Below, piece after piece: positions 47,261 through 57,881 of a stretch of DNA of 64,000 bases; positions within the stretch are counted from its first letter, which is position 1, and each line of letters starts with the position of its first letter. Position numbers and translations under genes: made by a program. A model generated the notes under the pieces. The model did no database searches, was not told where the DNA came from, and saw only the letters and a program-made list of their open reading frames with translations. The DNA is from Tenacibaculum haliotis (GTDB taxonomy: Bacteria; Bacteroidota; Bacteroidia; Flavobacteriales; Flavobacteriaceae). The DNA is taken from the NCBI RefSeq assembly GCF_025215075.1, contig NZ_JAOBTH010000020.1, forward strand, positions 1 to 64,000, read 5' to 3'.

Positions 47261-47268
47261 TACATTTG
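47261..47268 (+). promoter_or_regulatory. Probable thiamine operon promoter -7 box
   Basis: TACATTTG fits TAnnTTTG, directly ahead of the TPP riboswitch. The -33 region is TTT-rich without an exact TTG at the right distance. Confidence 0.65.
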
Positions 47269-47275
47269 TCTCGTA

Positions 47276-47355
47276 AACTTTAGGAGTAGCTATTAAATTA
47301 GTTTGAGAAAAATCCTTAGAACCTGATTTGGTTAATACCAGCGTAGGGAAAAGTT
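47276..47355 (+). promoter_or_regulatory. TPP riboswitch (THI element)
   Basis: The conserved THI-box core is present: TTTGAGA, then CCTTAGAACCTGATTTGG, then TTAATACCAGCGTAGGGAA. Outer arms AACTT and AAGTT can close P1. A hairpin TCGAT / ATCGA (about 47360-47377) follows without a T-tract, so control of thiS translation is more likely than transcription termination. It precedes an eight-gene thiamine operon. Confidence 0.95.
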
Positions 47356-47414
47356 ATCTTCGATAAAATTATATCGAGTTACTACCATTCGGTTTACAGT
47401 AATATTATATAAAT

Positions 47415-49509
<2,095 letters not shown>

Positions 49510-49524
49510 AATAATTTGGAGGTT

Positions 49525-49660
49525 CCTACGCCTTGAAAAAAAGGCGTAGGCGGGCTTTCCGTTATATCTTTTGCTTGTTCTCGATATAAATTTATTTCGT
49601 TTTACTACATAAATTCACTCGAACAGACAGCAAAAGGATGCCACTGCAATCCCTAACCCA
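49525..49660. repeat. Composite palindromic repeat element in the thi operon
   Basis: A strong hairpin CCTACGCCTT / AAGGCGTAGG (49525-49550) is followed by GCGGGCTTTCCGTTATATC, then ATCTTTTGC ... GCAAAAGGAT arms (about 49565-49573 and 49629-49639) enclosing the 53-bp module 49578-49630 (TTCTCGATAT ... CACTCGAACAGACAG). It ends with ATGCCACTGCAATCCCTAAC. I know this GGGCTTTCCG...GCAATCCCTAAC pattern as a dispersed intergenic family in Flavobacteriaceae. The inner module recurs inverted at 50382-50435. Confidence 0.65.
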
Positions 49661-49767
49661 AAAAACAGCCGTAATTTAAGAGTATGAAACGATCAAGGAT
49701 TCTACGATTTCAATAATAAATTAGATTATTTTTGTATAAAATTAGTAGCTACTAAAATAAAACTAAT

Positions 49768-50364
49768 ATGATTGTACTTATTGCCCCAGAAAAAGATGTA
49801 GAAAACGAAATTATAATTCTACACCAATTATTTGAAGCAGGTTTAGAATACTATCATTTAAGAAAACCTTTTAAAGATTTAGAAGAACATGTATCTTATT
49901 TAAATCAAATATCAGAGAAATATCACAATAAAATAGTTGTTCATTATTTTCATGAATTAACAAATGAATTCAATTTAAAAGGAATCCATTTTCAAGAACA
50001 AAAAAGACGAGATGCTTTAGAAAACGGAAGTCGATATTTTATAGGATTAAATATGTTAGGAAAAACAATGAGTAGTTCTTTTCATGAACCTAAAGATATT
50101 GAAGTTTGCGATATCGAATTTGATTATCATTTATTAAGTCCAGTTTTTTCATCTATTTCAAAAGAAGGATATGAAGGAAGAGGTTTTGATGTAAATCACA
50201 TTGATAAACCGATTGTAGGTATGGGTGGAATTAACACCGAAACAATAGCTAAAACACTCGAATTAGGTTTTGAAGGAATTGGAGTATTAGGAGGTGTTTG
50301 GAATACAGAAAATCCAGTAGAAAGTTATAAAAAGATAAAAGATAAGTTTGATTCCTTAGTTTGA
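49768..50364 (+). CDS. Thiamine phosphate synthase-like (ThiE/TenI family) protein
   Basis: A 198-residue TIM-barrel protein of the ThiE/TenI family. LFEAGLEYYHLRKPFKDLEEH, LKGIHFQEQKRRD, FDYHLLSPVFSSISKEGYEGRG and VGMGGINTETIAKTLELGFEG match the barrel's strand-ends, but several phosphate- and pyrophosphate-binding residues differ from the bona fide ThiE encoded at 51274. It is probably a TenI-like paralogue (thiazole tautomerase-type or divergent) rather than the main TMP synthase. Confidence 0.8.
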   Translation: MIVLIAPEKDVENEIIILHQLFEAGLEYYHLRKPFKDLEEHVSYLNQISEKYHNKIVVHYFHELTNEFNLKGIHFQEQKRRDALENGSRYFIGLNMLGKTMSSSFHEPKDIEVCDIEFDYHLLSPVFSSISKEGYEGRGFDVNHIDKPIVGMGGINTETIAKTLELGFEGIGVLGGVWNTENPVESYKKIKDKFDSLV

Positions 50365-50381
50365 TTAAAAGAAAATTCTAG

Positions 50382-50435
50382 CTGTCAGTTCGAGTGTTTT
50401 TATGAAGTGATAACGGAATAAAAATGTATCGAGAA
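50382..50435. repeat. Inverted second copy of the 53/54-bp thi-operon repeat module
   Basis: Read on the minus strand, this segment starts TTCTCGATAC and ends CACTCGAACTGACAG, matching 49578-49630 (TTCTCGATAT ... CACTCGAACAGACAG) at both ends with a diverged middle. It lies between the thiE-like and thiD genes. A further fragment, AAGCGCAGTCGAGAACT, sits at 50488-50504. Confidence 0.75.
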
Positions 50436-50516
50436 TATGTTTCTAAAACTAAGTTATTCAGAAAATTAAAATGTAATTATCAGTTTAAGCGCAGTCGAGA
50501 ACTAAATAAAAATAAT

Positions 50517-51272
50517 TTGAATACTAAAAATTACATACTAACCATTGCAGGTTTAGATCCGTCAAGCGGAGCAGGCATCACTTCAGATATTAAAACATTT
50601 GAAGCGCACGGTTTGTATGGATTATCAGTTTGTACTGCTGTTACTGTTCAAAATGATGTTGATTTTAAAGATTGTGTTTGGATAGATGAGCAAATAATTA
50701 TAGCACAAATTGAAACATTGTTTGAACGTTTTCCTATCTCAGTAGTAAAAATAGGAATTATTGAATCTTGGAATGTTTTGTTAGCTATAATTCAAACGTT
50801 GAGAAAATTAAATCCAACAATACAAATTGTAGTAGATCCAATTTTAAAAGCAAGTGCAGGATTTGAATTTCATACAAATCAAAATTTAAAAACATTCGAA
50901 CAAGTGTTAGGTAATTGTGATTTTGTAACACCCAATTACGAAGAAATAAAAGCACTTTTTCCGAATAAAAATATCGAAGAAACAATTGATTTTATATCCG
51001 AAAAAACAAATACCTATTTAAAAGGCGGGCACAGAAAAGATAAAAAAGGATGGGACGAAGTGTATTATAGTAAAATCGTAAAACTAAATATTCCACCTAT
51101 TGCTAATACTGTTTTCGAAAAACACGGAAGTGGTTGTGTTTTATCATCAACATTGGCAGCTAATTTAGCATTAGAATTTTCTTTAGAAGATGCTTGTAAA
51201 AACACAAAAAGGTATACCGAACAATTTTTAAATTCAAACGAATCACTTTTAGGAACCCATAATTATAAATAA
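50517..51272 (+). CDS. thiD: Hydroxymethylpyrimidine/phosphomethylpyrimidine kinase
   Basis: About 251 residues of a ribokinase-fold kinase that phosphorylates HMP(-P). ILTIAGLDPSSGAGITSDI is the substrate loop near the N-terminus; PILKASAGFEFH and the C-terminal anion-hole EKHGSGCVLSSTLAANLA with the catalytic cysteine/glycine loop follow. I start at the TTG at 50517 because the upstream in-frame extension from ATG 50424 is encoded by repeat DNA (see 50382-50435) and has no family match; that start cannot be excluded. 1 bp before thiE. Confidence 0.9.
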   Translation: MNTKNYILTIAGLDPSSGAGITSDIKTFEAHGLYGLSVCTAVTVQNDVDFKDCVWIDEQIIIAQIETLFERFPISVVKIGIIESWNVLLAIIQTLRKLNPTIQIVVDPILKASAGFEFHTNQNLKTFEQVLGNCDFVTPNYEEIKALFPNKNIEETIDFISEKTNTYLKGGHRKDKKGWDEVYYSKIVKLNIPPIANTVFEKHGSGCVLSSTLAANLALEFSLEDACKNTKRYTEQFLNSNESLLGTHNYK

Positions 51273-51273
51273 A

Positions 51274-51921
51274 ATGATAAGTAAATTACATTATATAACA
51301 CAAGGTAAAACAGCACAAGAACATTTAGACAATATTCAAAAAGCTTGTGCATCTGGAGCCGAATGGGTACAATTACGATTAAAAGGTTTTGATCCTAAAA
51401 CGATTTTAGAAACGGCAAAAAAAGCAAGAGAAATAACAGGGCACTTTCAAACCCGTTTAATTATAAACGATTACTATAAAGTAGCTAAAGAGGTAAATGC
51501 AGACGGCGTTCATTTAGGGAAAAGTGATGCTTGTCCGTTAAAAGTACGTGCTTATTTAGGTAAATTTTATTCCGTTGGTGGAACCGCAAATACTTTAGAA
51601 GATTGTAAAAAATTACTAGAAAAGAAAGTAGATTATATTGGTTTAGGCCCTTTTCAATTTACTGAAACTAAAAAGAATTTAAGTCCAGTTTTAGGAGTTG
51701 AAGGATATCAGCAGATTGTTAAAGAGTTACAAACTGAAACACCAATAATAGCTATTGGAGGTATTACTTTAGATGATGTTGCAGGTATTGTGCATTCAGG
51801 TGTTTATGGTGTTGCGGCATCGGGAGCAATAACCAATGATTTTACAAGTATTCCTGTTTTTCATAAAATTTTAAATGCACCAAGTATGCAAGAACAAGTA
51901 TACAAAATGGATGACAAGTAA
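51274..51921 (+). CDS. thiE: Thiamine phosphate synthase
   Basis: A 215-residue TIM-barrel enzyme joining HMP pyrophosphate and thiazole phosphate. GAEWVQLRLKGFD, LIINDYYKVAKEVNADGVHLGKSD, SVGGTANTLEDC, VDYIGLGPFQFTETKKN and IIAIGGITLDDVAGI are the canonical ThiE strand-ends, making this the likely functional TMP synthase of the operon. Confidence 0.95.
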   Translation: MISKLHYITQGKTAQEHLDNIQKACASGAEWVQLRLKGFDPKTILETAKKAREITGHFQTRLIINDYYKVAKEVNADGVHLGKSDACPLKVRAYLGKFYSVGGTANTLEDCKKLLEKKVDYIGLGPFQFTETKKNLSPVLGVEGYQQIVKELQTETPIIAIGGITLDDVAGIVHSGVYGVAASGAITNDFTSIPVFHKILNAPSMQEQVYKMDDK

Positions 51922-51934
51922 TGTTTGTATGTCT

Positions 51935-52010
51935 CCTCGAGAGCAGTCGAGCGGTTTTTTAGTTTCATAAATTATTAAAAAAAAAATCGACTACGATCAA
52001 CCTAACAAGA
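51935..52010. repeat. Degenerate palindromic repeat between thiE and thiG
   Basis: CTCGAGAGCAGTCGAGCGG near the left and TCGACTACGATCAACCT near the right form an imperfect inverted pair around an AT-rich centre. The GCAGTCGAG core resembles the fragment at 50488-50504. The 95-bp gap holds no gene. Confidence 0.5.
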
Positions 52011-52016
52011 AATAAC

Positions 52017-52787
52017 ATGAATAATATATTAAAAATAGCAGATAAAGAATTTACATCACGTTTATTCACTGGAACAGGAAAATTTAGTTCTTCTGTTTTA
52101 ATGAAAGAAGCACTGCTAGCCTCAGAAAGTGAATTAATAACCGTTGCTTTAAAAAGAGTAGATGTTAAAGATGAAAATGATGATATTTTAACACATTTAA
52201 ATCATTCAAGAATTAATTTATTACCAAATACATCGGGAGTTAGAACAGCAAAAGAAGCTGTGTTTGCAGCCAAATTGTCAAGAGAGGCTTTAGAAACTAA
52301 TTGGGTAAAATTAGAAATTCATCCTGATCCTAGGTATTTATTGCCCGATCCTATTGAAACTTTAAAAGCAGCGGAAGAATTGGTGAAATTAGGATTTGTA
52401 GTAATGCCTTATATTCATGCCGACCCTGTTTTATGTAAGCGATTAGAAGAGGTAGGAACGCAATGTGTAATGCCATTGGGCGCACCAATAGGAAGTAATA
52501 AAGGATTGAAAACACAAGATTTTTTAGAAATAATTATCGAGCAGTCTAATGTTCCTGTAATTGTTGATGCTGGTATTGGCGCTCCTTCTCATGCAGCTTA
52601 TGCAATGGAGTTAGGAGCCGATGCTGTGTTGGTAAATACTGCTATTGCAGTATCTCAAAAGCCAGTAGCAATGGCAAGAGCGTTTAAAATGGCGGTAGAA
52701 GCTGGTAGAATGGCGTATGAAGCAAAACTAGCACCGATAAGACAAGAAGCAGAAGCAAGTAGCCCGTTAACATCGTTTTTAAATTAA
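52017..52787 (+). CDS. thiG: Thiazole synthase
   Basis: A 256-residue TIM-barrel enzyme assembling the thiazole ring from DXP, ThiS-thiocarboxylate and dehydroglycine. [71 protein letters not shown] and [20 protein letters not shown] are characteristic. 3 bp before thiH. Confidence 0.98.
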   Translation: MNNILKIADKEFTSRLFTGTGKFSSSVLMKEALLASESELITVALKRVDVKDENDDILTHLNHSRINLLPNTSGVRTAKEAVFAAKLSREALETNWVKLEIHPDPRYLLPDPIETLKAAEELVKLGFVVMPYIHADPVLCKRLEEVGTQCVMPLGAPIGSNKGLKTQDFLEIIIEQSNVPVIVDAGIGAPSHAAYAMELGADAVLVNTAIAVSQKPVAMARAFKMAVEAGRMAYEAKLAPIRQEAEASSPLTSFLN

Positions 52788-52790
52788 AAA

Positions 52791-53912
52791 ATGAGTAATT
52801 TTAAAGAACTTTTTGATACTTATAGTTGGGATGATACCTTAAAAAGTATTTTTAATAAAACTACTGATGAGGTAATGCGTGCTTTATCGAAAGAAAAAAT
52901 TGATTTAGAAGATTTTAAAGCATTGATATCTCCTGCTGCACGCCCGTATATCGAGCAAATGGCACAAAAAAGTAGCTTACTTACTAAAAAACGATTTGGT
53001 AACACAATACAAATGTATGCGCCAATGTATTTGAGTAACGAATGCCAAAATATTTGTACATACTGTGGTTTTAGTATGACTAATAAAATACCTAGACGAA
53101 CGTTAACCGACGCTGAAATTTTAAAAGAAGTAGCTTTTTTAAAAGAAAAAGGATACGATCATATTTTGTTGGTTACTGGTGAAGCAAATAAAACGGTTGG
53201 CGTTAATTATATTAAAAATGCAATCGAATTAATACGTTCGCAATTTTCAAATATTACGATTGAAGTGCAACCTTTAGATCAGGATGAATATGAATCTTTA
53301 ATTGAAGCAGGATTGTACGCTGTATTAGTTTATCAAGAAACGTATCATAGAGATGAGTATAAGAAACATCATCCGAAGGGAAAAAAATCTAATTTTGATT
53401 ACCGTTTAGATACGCCAGATAGATTAGGGAAAGCAGGGATTCATAAAATAGGTTTAGGTGCTTTATTCGGATTAGAAGATTGGCGTGCCGATAGTTTTTT
53501 TACAGCCTTGCATTTAAAATATTTACAAAAAACATATTGGAAAACAAAGTATTCTATTTCGTTTCCGAGGTTACGACCACATTCTGGCGGATTAGAACCA
53601 AAGGTAGAAATGACTGATGCCGATTTAGTACAATTAATTTGTGCTTTTCGTTTGTTTGATGAAGATGTAGAGTTGTCGATGTCTACCAGAGAAAGTGAAA
53701 TTTTCAGGAATAATATTGTTAATTTAGGAGCTACATCAATTAGTGCAGAATCTAAAACGAATCCGGGAGGCTATACGGTAGAACCACAATCGTTGGAGCA
53801 ATTTGAAATTTCTGATGAACGAAGTACAGAACAAGTGGTAAAAATGTTAAAAGACAAAGGTTTAGAAGTCGTTTGGAAAGATTGGGCACATTTTGAGTCA
53901 ATAGAAAAATAA
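52791..53912 (+). CDS. thiH: 2-iminoacetate synthase (tyrosine lyase)
   Basis: A 373-residue radical SAM enzyme making dehydroglycine from tyrosine. The iron-sulfur motif is CQNICTYCGF (Cx3Cx2C) near residue 86, followed by LLVTGEANKTVGVNYI, VYQETYHRDEYKKHHPKGKK and SFPRLRPHSGG. Presence of thiH rather than thiO fits an anaerobe-compatible route. It overlaps the thiF start by one base. Confidence 0.97.
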   Translation: MSNFKELFDTYSWDDTLKSIFNKTTDEVMRALSKEKIDLEDFKALISPAARPYIEQMAQKSSLLTKKRFGNTIQMYAPMYLSNECQNICTYCGFSMTNKIPRRTLTDAEILKEVAFLKEKGYDHILLVTGEANKTVGVNYIKNAIELIRSQFSNITIEVQPLDQDEYESLIEAGLYAVLVYQETYHRDEYKKHHPKGKKSNFDYRLDTPDRLGKAGIHKIGLGALFGLEDWRADSFFTALHLKYLQKTYWKTKYSISFPRLRPHSGGLEPKVEMTDADLVQLICAFRLFDEDVELSMSTRESEIFRNNIVNLGATSISAESKTNPGGYTVEPQSLEQFEISDERSTEQVVKMLKDKGLEVVWKDWAHFESIEK

Positions 53913-54967
53913 TGAATTTAACTAACGAAGAACAAAAACAATATAATCGTCATCTTATTTTAGATAAAATAGGAGAAGCAGGTCAATTAAAATTAAAGCA
54001 AGCAAAAGTTTTGGTAATTGGTGCTGGCGGATTGGGTTGCCCTGTATTACAGTATTTAACAGCTGCAGGTGTTGGAAACATCGGAATTATAGATGACGAT
54101 GTGGTAGATCAAAGTAATTTACAGCGTCAAATTTTATATACAATTGATGATATTGGTTTTTCTAAAGCTGAAACAGCAGCAAAGCGATTATCGAGGTTAA
54201 ATCCGTTTGTGAATTTTAAAGTATATAAAGAAAAATTAACAAACGAAAATGCCATTTCATTGTTTGAAAAATATGATGTTATTGTTGATGGGAGTGATAA
54301 TTTTTCAACTCGATATTTAACAAATGATGCCGCTGTAATTACCAAAAAGCCATTGGTGTACGGCGCAATTTTTAAGTTTGAAGGTCAGGTTAGTGTGTTT
54401 AATTATAAAAGTAGCGCAACTTACAGATGTTTATATCCGACACCACCAAAACCAGATGAATCTCCAAATTGTTCTGAAATTGGCGTTTTGGGAGTTTTAC
54501 CAGGAATTATTGGTGGCTTACAAGCAAATGAAACGATTAAAATTATTTGCGAAATAGGGGAGGTTTTAGCTAATAAATTATTGATGTATGATACTTTAAG
54601 TATGCGTCAAATGATTTTAAAATTTGAGAAATCAGCTGATACAGTGGTTACAGAATTAGAAAAAGACTATGATTTTTTCTGCGGAATAAAATCAGTAAAA
54701 AATGAAATTACTTTTGATGAGCTTCAAAAGAATTTACCGAAATATAATTTATTAGATGTGCGTGAAAATTGGGAGCGTCAACAACATCATATTAAAGGAC
54801 AACATATTCCTTTAGGAGAATTACAAAATAGATTTAAAGAGTTAAATTTTGATAAACCTCTCGTTGTGTATTGTAAATCGGGAATAAGAAGTAAAAAAGC
54901 AATCGCCTTTTTAGAAGAGGCAATTGATGAGGTTATTTTTATCAACCTAAAAAACGGATTGAATTAA
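53912..54967 (+). CDS. thiF: ThiF/MoeB-type adenylyltransferase with C-terminal rhodanese domain
   Basis: A 351-residue fusion. The E1-like domain (residues 1-240) has the nucleotide motif VLVIGAGGLGCPVLQYL, DDDVVDQSNLQRQILY and the YRCLYPTPPKPDESPNCSEIG crossover region. The usual zinc CxxC pairs are reduced to single cysteines. A rhodanese domain (about 265-351) has the active-site loop VVYCKSGIRSKKA. Position at the end of the thi operon points to ThiS activation, with the rhodanese probably supplying persulfide sulfur; it could also serve MoaD. Confidence 0.92.
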   Translation: MNLTNEEQKQYNRHLILDKIGEAGQLKLKQAKVLVIGAGGLGCPVLQYLTAAGVGNIGIIDDDVVDQSNLQRQILYTIDDIGFSKAETAAKRLSRLNPFVNFKVYKEKLTNENAISLFEKYDVIVDGSDNFSTRYLTNDAAVITKKPLVYGAIFKFEGQVSVFNYKSSATYRCLYPTPPKPDESPNCSEIGVLGVLPGIIGGLQANETIKIICEIGEVLANKLLMYDTLSMRQMILKFEKSADTVVTELEKDYDFFCGIKSVKNEITFDELQKNLPKYNLLDVRENWERQQHHIKGQHIPLGELQNRFKELNFDKPLVVYCKSGIRSKKAIAFLEEAIDEVIFINLKNGLN

Positions 54968-54970
54968 AAA

Positions 54971-55003
54971 AATGCGTTTCCTTTTTTATAAGAGAAACGC
55001 ATT
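54971..55003 (-). terminator. Terminator of the SDR gene
   Basis: Arms AATGCGTTTC and GAAACGCATT with a 13-nt loop. On the minus strand the hairpin runs into seven T, so it terminates the leftward SDR gene; its effect on thiF read-through is less certain. Confidence 0.75.
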
Positions 55004-55010
55004 GTGTAGA

Positions 55011-55727
55011 TTATGGATTGGTTGACCATAAAGAAGCTCCTTTAAGCATGGCTCTTCTAGGTAAAGATAAACCAGCTACAATTAATTCAGCAAAGTCATC
55101 GGGTTGTAATACTTTTTCAGGATTCCCATCTGTAATTCCTAACTCTAAAGACATATCTGAAGCAATAGTACTTGGTGTAAGCGTACAAACTCTAATGTTG
55201 TTTTTACGAACTTCTTTCATTAATGATTCCGACATTCCGATTACTGCAAATTTAGAGGCCGAATATGCTGAGGTTGTTGCATTACCATTAAGTCCAGCGG
55301 TTGAAGCAATATTAATAATATCACCTTCGTTTTTTTCAATTAAATAAGGTAAAACTTCTTTGGTAACATAATACATTCCCATTAAATTGGTTTGTATAAT
55401 TTGTGTCCAATTTTCAACGGGCATTTCGTTTAGCGAACCAAAAGCAGCAATACCCGCATTGTTTACTAAAATATCAACAGTGCCAAATGTATCAATAATC
55501 TCTTTTATTCCTTTTTGAACTTCGTTGTAATGGCTAACATCAAAGACAGCATAAGTCGCCTCAACACCATATGTTTTTATTTCGGTAACTGTACTAAGCA
55601 GTTGTTTCTCGTTTCTACCAGTAATGGCAACATTTATCCCTTTTTTAGCAAAAGCAATAGCGGTGGCTTTTCCTAAACCTCTACTACCTCCAGTTATGAT
55701 GGCTTTTTTATTCGTTAAATTTTCCAT
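55011..55727 (-). CDS. Short-chain dehydrogenase/reductase (3-ketoacyl-ACP-reductase-like)
   Basis: A 238-residue classical SDR. The cofactor loop is TGGSRGLGKATA, with NAGIAAFG (NNAG), catalytic Ser in NIASTAGLNG, and YSASKFAVIG (YxxxK). Similarity is to the FabG-like 3-ketoacyl-ACP reductase group, but many such paralogues have other substrates and there is no fatty-acid gene nearby. Single gene. Confidence 0.88.
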   Translation of the reverse strand: MENLTNKKAIITGGSRGLGKATAIAFAKKGINVAITGRNEKQLLSTVTEIKTYGVEATYAVFDVSHYNEVQKGIKEIIDTFGTVDILVNNAGIAAFGSLNEMPVENWTQIIQTNLMGMYYVTKEVLPYLIEKNEGDIINIASTAGLNGNATTSAYSASKFAVIGMSESLMKEVRKNNIRVCTLTPSTIASDMSLELGITDGNPEKVLQPDDFAELIVAGLSLPRRAMLKGASLWSTNP

Positions 55728-55975
55728 TTATATTATAATTGGTTTTTATAGATAAAGGTATTATTTTTTATGTAATTAAACTGTTAAAAGGATGGTTAGT
55801 AATGTCAAATTAAAAATTAGAGAACTACTCGTGTTTAATTTTTATAAGAGGAACTATCCGAAGGTTTTTTTATCTTTTTTTATATTTATGGTTGATTTTC
55901 TGTAATTTTGAATAATTCATATAAAATAAAAAACTCACCAAGTTGGTGAGTTTTTTTTATACTAAAATATATTTT
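55728..55975. other. Intergenic region between the SDR and M28 peptidase genes
   Basis: Very AT-rich, no gene. Contains the M28-gene terminator at its right end and presumably the SDR promoter at its left end. Confidence 0.6.
55928..55958 (-). terminator. Terminator of the M28 peptidase gene
   Basis: Palindrome CTCACCAA-G-TTGGTGAG within A and T runs (AAAAA left, eight T right), usable in both directions; 18 bp past the peptidase stop. Confidence 0.9.
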
Positions 55976-57025
55976 TTACCTTGTAGTTTCTCCTTTATCA
56001 ACAGTTACACGGTTCTCGCGATTAGCAAGTTCCCATGCCGTATGAAAAACTAAACGAGTTCTGTTTTCTAACATCTCGTAGTTAATTTTTTCAGGTGTAT
56101 CTGTTGGCTGGTGGTAATCATCGTGTGTACCGTTAAAATAGAAAATAACAGGAATGTTATTTTTTGCAAAATTATAATGGTCAGAACGATAGTAATAACG
56201 ATTCGGGTCTTTTTCGTCGTTATATTTATAGTCTAAAGCTACGTTTGTGTATTTCTTGTTCATTGCTTCAGAAATGTCATGTAACTCGGTACTTAACTTA
56301 TCAGCTCCAATTAAATACACATAATTAGGGTTTCCTTTATGGCGATCATCAACTCTACCAATCATATCAATATTTAAATTAGTAACGGTATTAGCTAAAG
56401 GGAAAATAGGATTTTCAGTATAATACTTAGAACCTAATAAACCTTTTTCTTCACCTGTAACATGTAAAAATAAAATAGAACGCTTTGGCTTTTTACCTTC
56501 GTTATAAGCTTGTTTAAAAGCTTCTGCAATTTCTAAAATGGCAACAGTACCTGAACCATCATCATCGGCACCATTATATATTTTTCCGTTTTTAACACCT
56601 TCGTGATCTAAATGTGCAGAAATCACTAAAATTTCCTCTGGTTTTTCTGTTCCTTTAATGAAAGCAACAACGTTTTCAGAATCTTTTAAAATCATTCCTC
56701 TACGATTATTACTTAAGTAAGCAGAAGGAACTTTTTGAAAATAGTTATCGCTTCCTAAAGGAGATACAATTCCTTCATTTTTATAAAAATCTCTTAAATA
56801 GTTAACTGCTTTTTTTTGCCCTGGCTCTCCAGTATTACGTCCTTCAAATTCATCAGAAGCATATATAAATAAGTGTTTTCCTAAATCTTTAGCAGTAATA
56901 GTTTTTGCATATTTCGCAGCATAATCTACGTTAGCATCATCTTTATGCTCTGTACTTGAAGTGTCTTTACTTGCTCCACATGCTGTAAAAACGATAGCAC
57001 TTGCTATATAAAGTAATTTTTTCAT
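55976..57025 (-). CDS. M28 family metallopeptidase lipoprotein
   Basis: A 349-residue zinc aminopeptidase-like exoprotein. A lipoprotein signal peptide (IASAIVFTACGASK) anchors it in the envelope. The metal-ligand motifs run SAHLDHEG, GADDDGSGTVAILE, THVTGEEKGLLGSKYY-like HVTGEEKGLLG, NIDMIGRVD and YYRSDHYNFAK, the full M28 set. It probably trims peptides outside the cytoplasm. Single gene with its own terminator. Confidence 0.93.
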   Translation of the reverse strand: MKKLLYIASAIVFTACGASKDTSSTEHKDDANVDYAAKYAKTITAKDLGKHLFIYASDEFEGRNTGEPGQKKAVNYLRDFYKNEGIVSPLGSDNYFQKVPSAYLSNNRRGMILKDSENVVAFIKGTEKPEEILVISAHLDHEGVKNGKIYNGADDDGSGTVAILEIAEAFKQAYNEGKKPKRSILFLHVTGEEKGLLGSKYYTENPIFPLANTVTNLNIDMIGRVDDRHKGNPNYVYLIGADKLSTELHDISEAMNKKYTNVALDYKYNDEKDPNRYYYRSDHYNFAKNNIPVIFYFNGTHDDYHQPTDTPEKINYEMLENRTRLVFHTAWELANRENRVTVDKGETTR

Positions 57026-57081
57026 TAAGGTTTTTGGTTTGATTAGTGTTCAAAAATAATAATTGGTAATAAACAACAATT

Positions 57082-57879
57082 TTAGTTTTTCTTTATTATG
57101 AATTGTTTTAATGTTTTGTTAAAACTGATCAATTCTTTTGGGAATAATTGTTCAAAAGCATTTTGATTAATTAGTTCTTTAGCTGTTCCGCTATAAATTT
57201 GTTGTTCCGAAAGCAAAACAAATTCATCTGCTAATTGAATCGCAATATTTACTTCGTGAGTAGAAATAACAATGGTTTTTCCTGTTTTTTCAACTAGTTG
57301 TTTTAATAATGAAAAGATTTTAAATGTATGATGGATGTCTAAATGAGCAGTTGGTTCATCTAAAATAATAATTGCTGTATCTTGAGCTAAAGCACGTGCG
57401 ATAAGAACACGTTGTAACTGTCCGTCACTTAATTCGTAAAAACGTTTGTCTTTTAAGTGTTCAATAGCTGTTTGTTCAATTGCCCAAAGAATTTTTTTAA
57501 GGTCTTTGGATGATAATTTGTCTATCCAATTCGTATATGGTTGGCGACCTAAAGCGATTAATTCGAAAACGGTAAGTTGACTTTGGGGTAAGCGTTCAGT
57601 TAGCACCAAGCTTAAAGAAGTTGCTAGTTCGTGGTGCGAATAATCAGTAATCTTCTTTTTGTTAATTTCTATGCTTCCGCTCAAAGGATTTTGAACTTTA
57701 GATAGTGTTCGTAATAAGGTAGATTTACCGATTCCGTTTTTACCTAAAAGCGCTACAAATTTTCCTTTTTCAACAGAAAAATTAATGTTGGAAGCAATAA
57801 TAGTTTGTTGCTTTTTTGTTTGATAACCTATTGAAAGGTTTTCAGTTTTAAGAACGATATTTTTTTTAGAATCAGTCAA
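57082..57879 (-). CDS. ABC transporter ATPase, iron-siderophore/cobalamin type
   Basis: About 265 residues. Walker A GKNGIGKST, Q-loop LPQSQLT, signature LSDGQLQR, Walker B IIILDEPTAHLD and the H-loop STHEV are all present, in the FecE/BtuD/HmuV pattern (after FalGRQPY-like ALGRQPYTNW). It energises the FecCD-type permease encoded just upstream. I favour the TTG at 57879, 2 bp after the permease stop; an earlier in-frame TTG at 57918 would give 278 residues and a 37-bp overlap. No periplasmic binding protein is adjacent. Confidence 0.92.
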   Translation of the reverse strand: MTDSKKNIVLKTENLSIGYQTKKQQTIIASNINFSVEKGKFVALLGKNGIGKSTLLRTLSKVQNPLSGSIEINKKKITDYSHHELATSLSLVLTERLPQSQLTVFELIALGRQPYTNWIDKLSSKDLKKILWAIEQTAIEHLKDKRFYELSDGQLQRVLIARALAQDTAIIILDEPTAHLDIHHTFKIFSLLKQLVEKTGKTIVISTHEVNIAIQLADEFVLLSEQQIYSGTAKELINQNAFEQLFPKELISFNKTLKQFIIKKN

Positions 57880-57881
57880 CT

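Noticed and set aside
49525..49660. CRISPR array in the thiC-thiE gap
   Set aside because: The repeats are inverted and embedded in hairpins, not regularly spaced direct repeats, and no cas gene is present.
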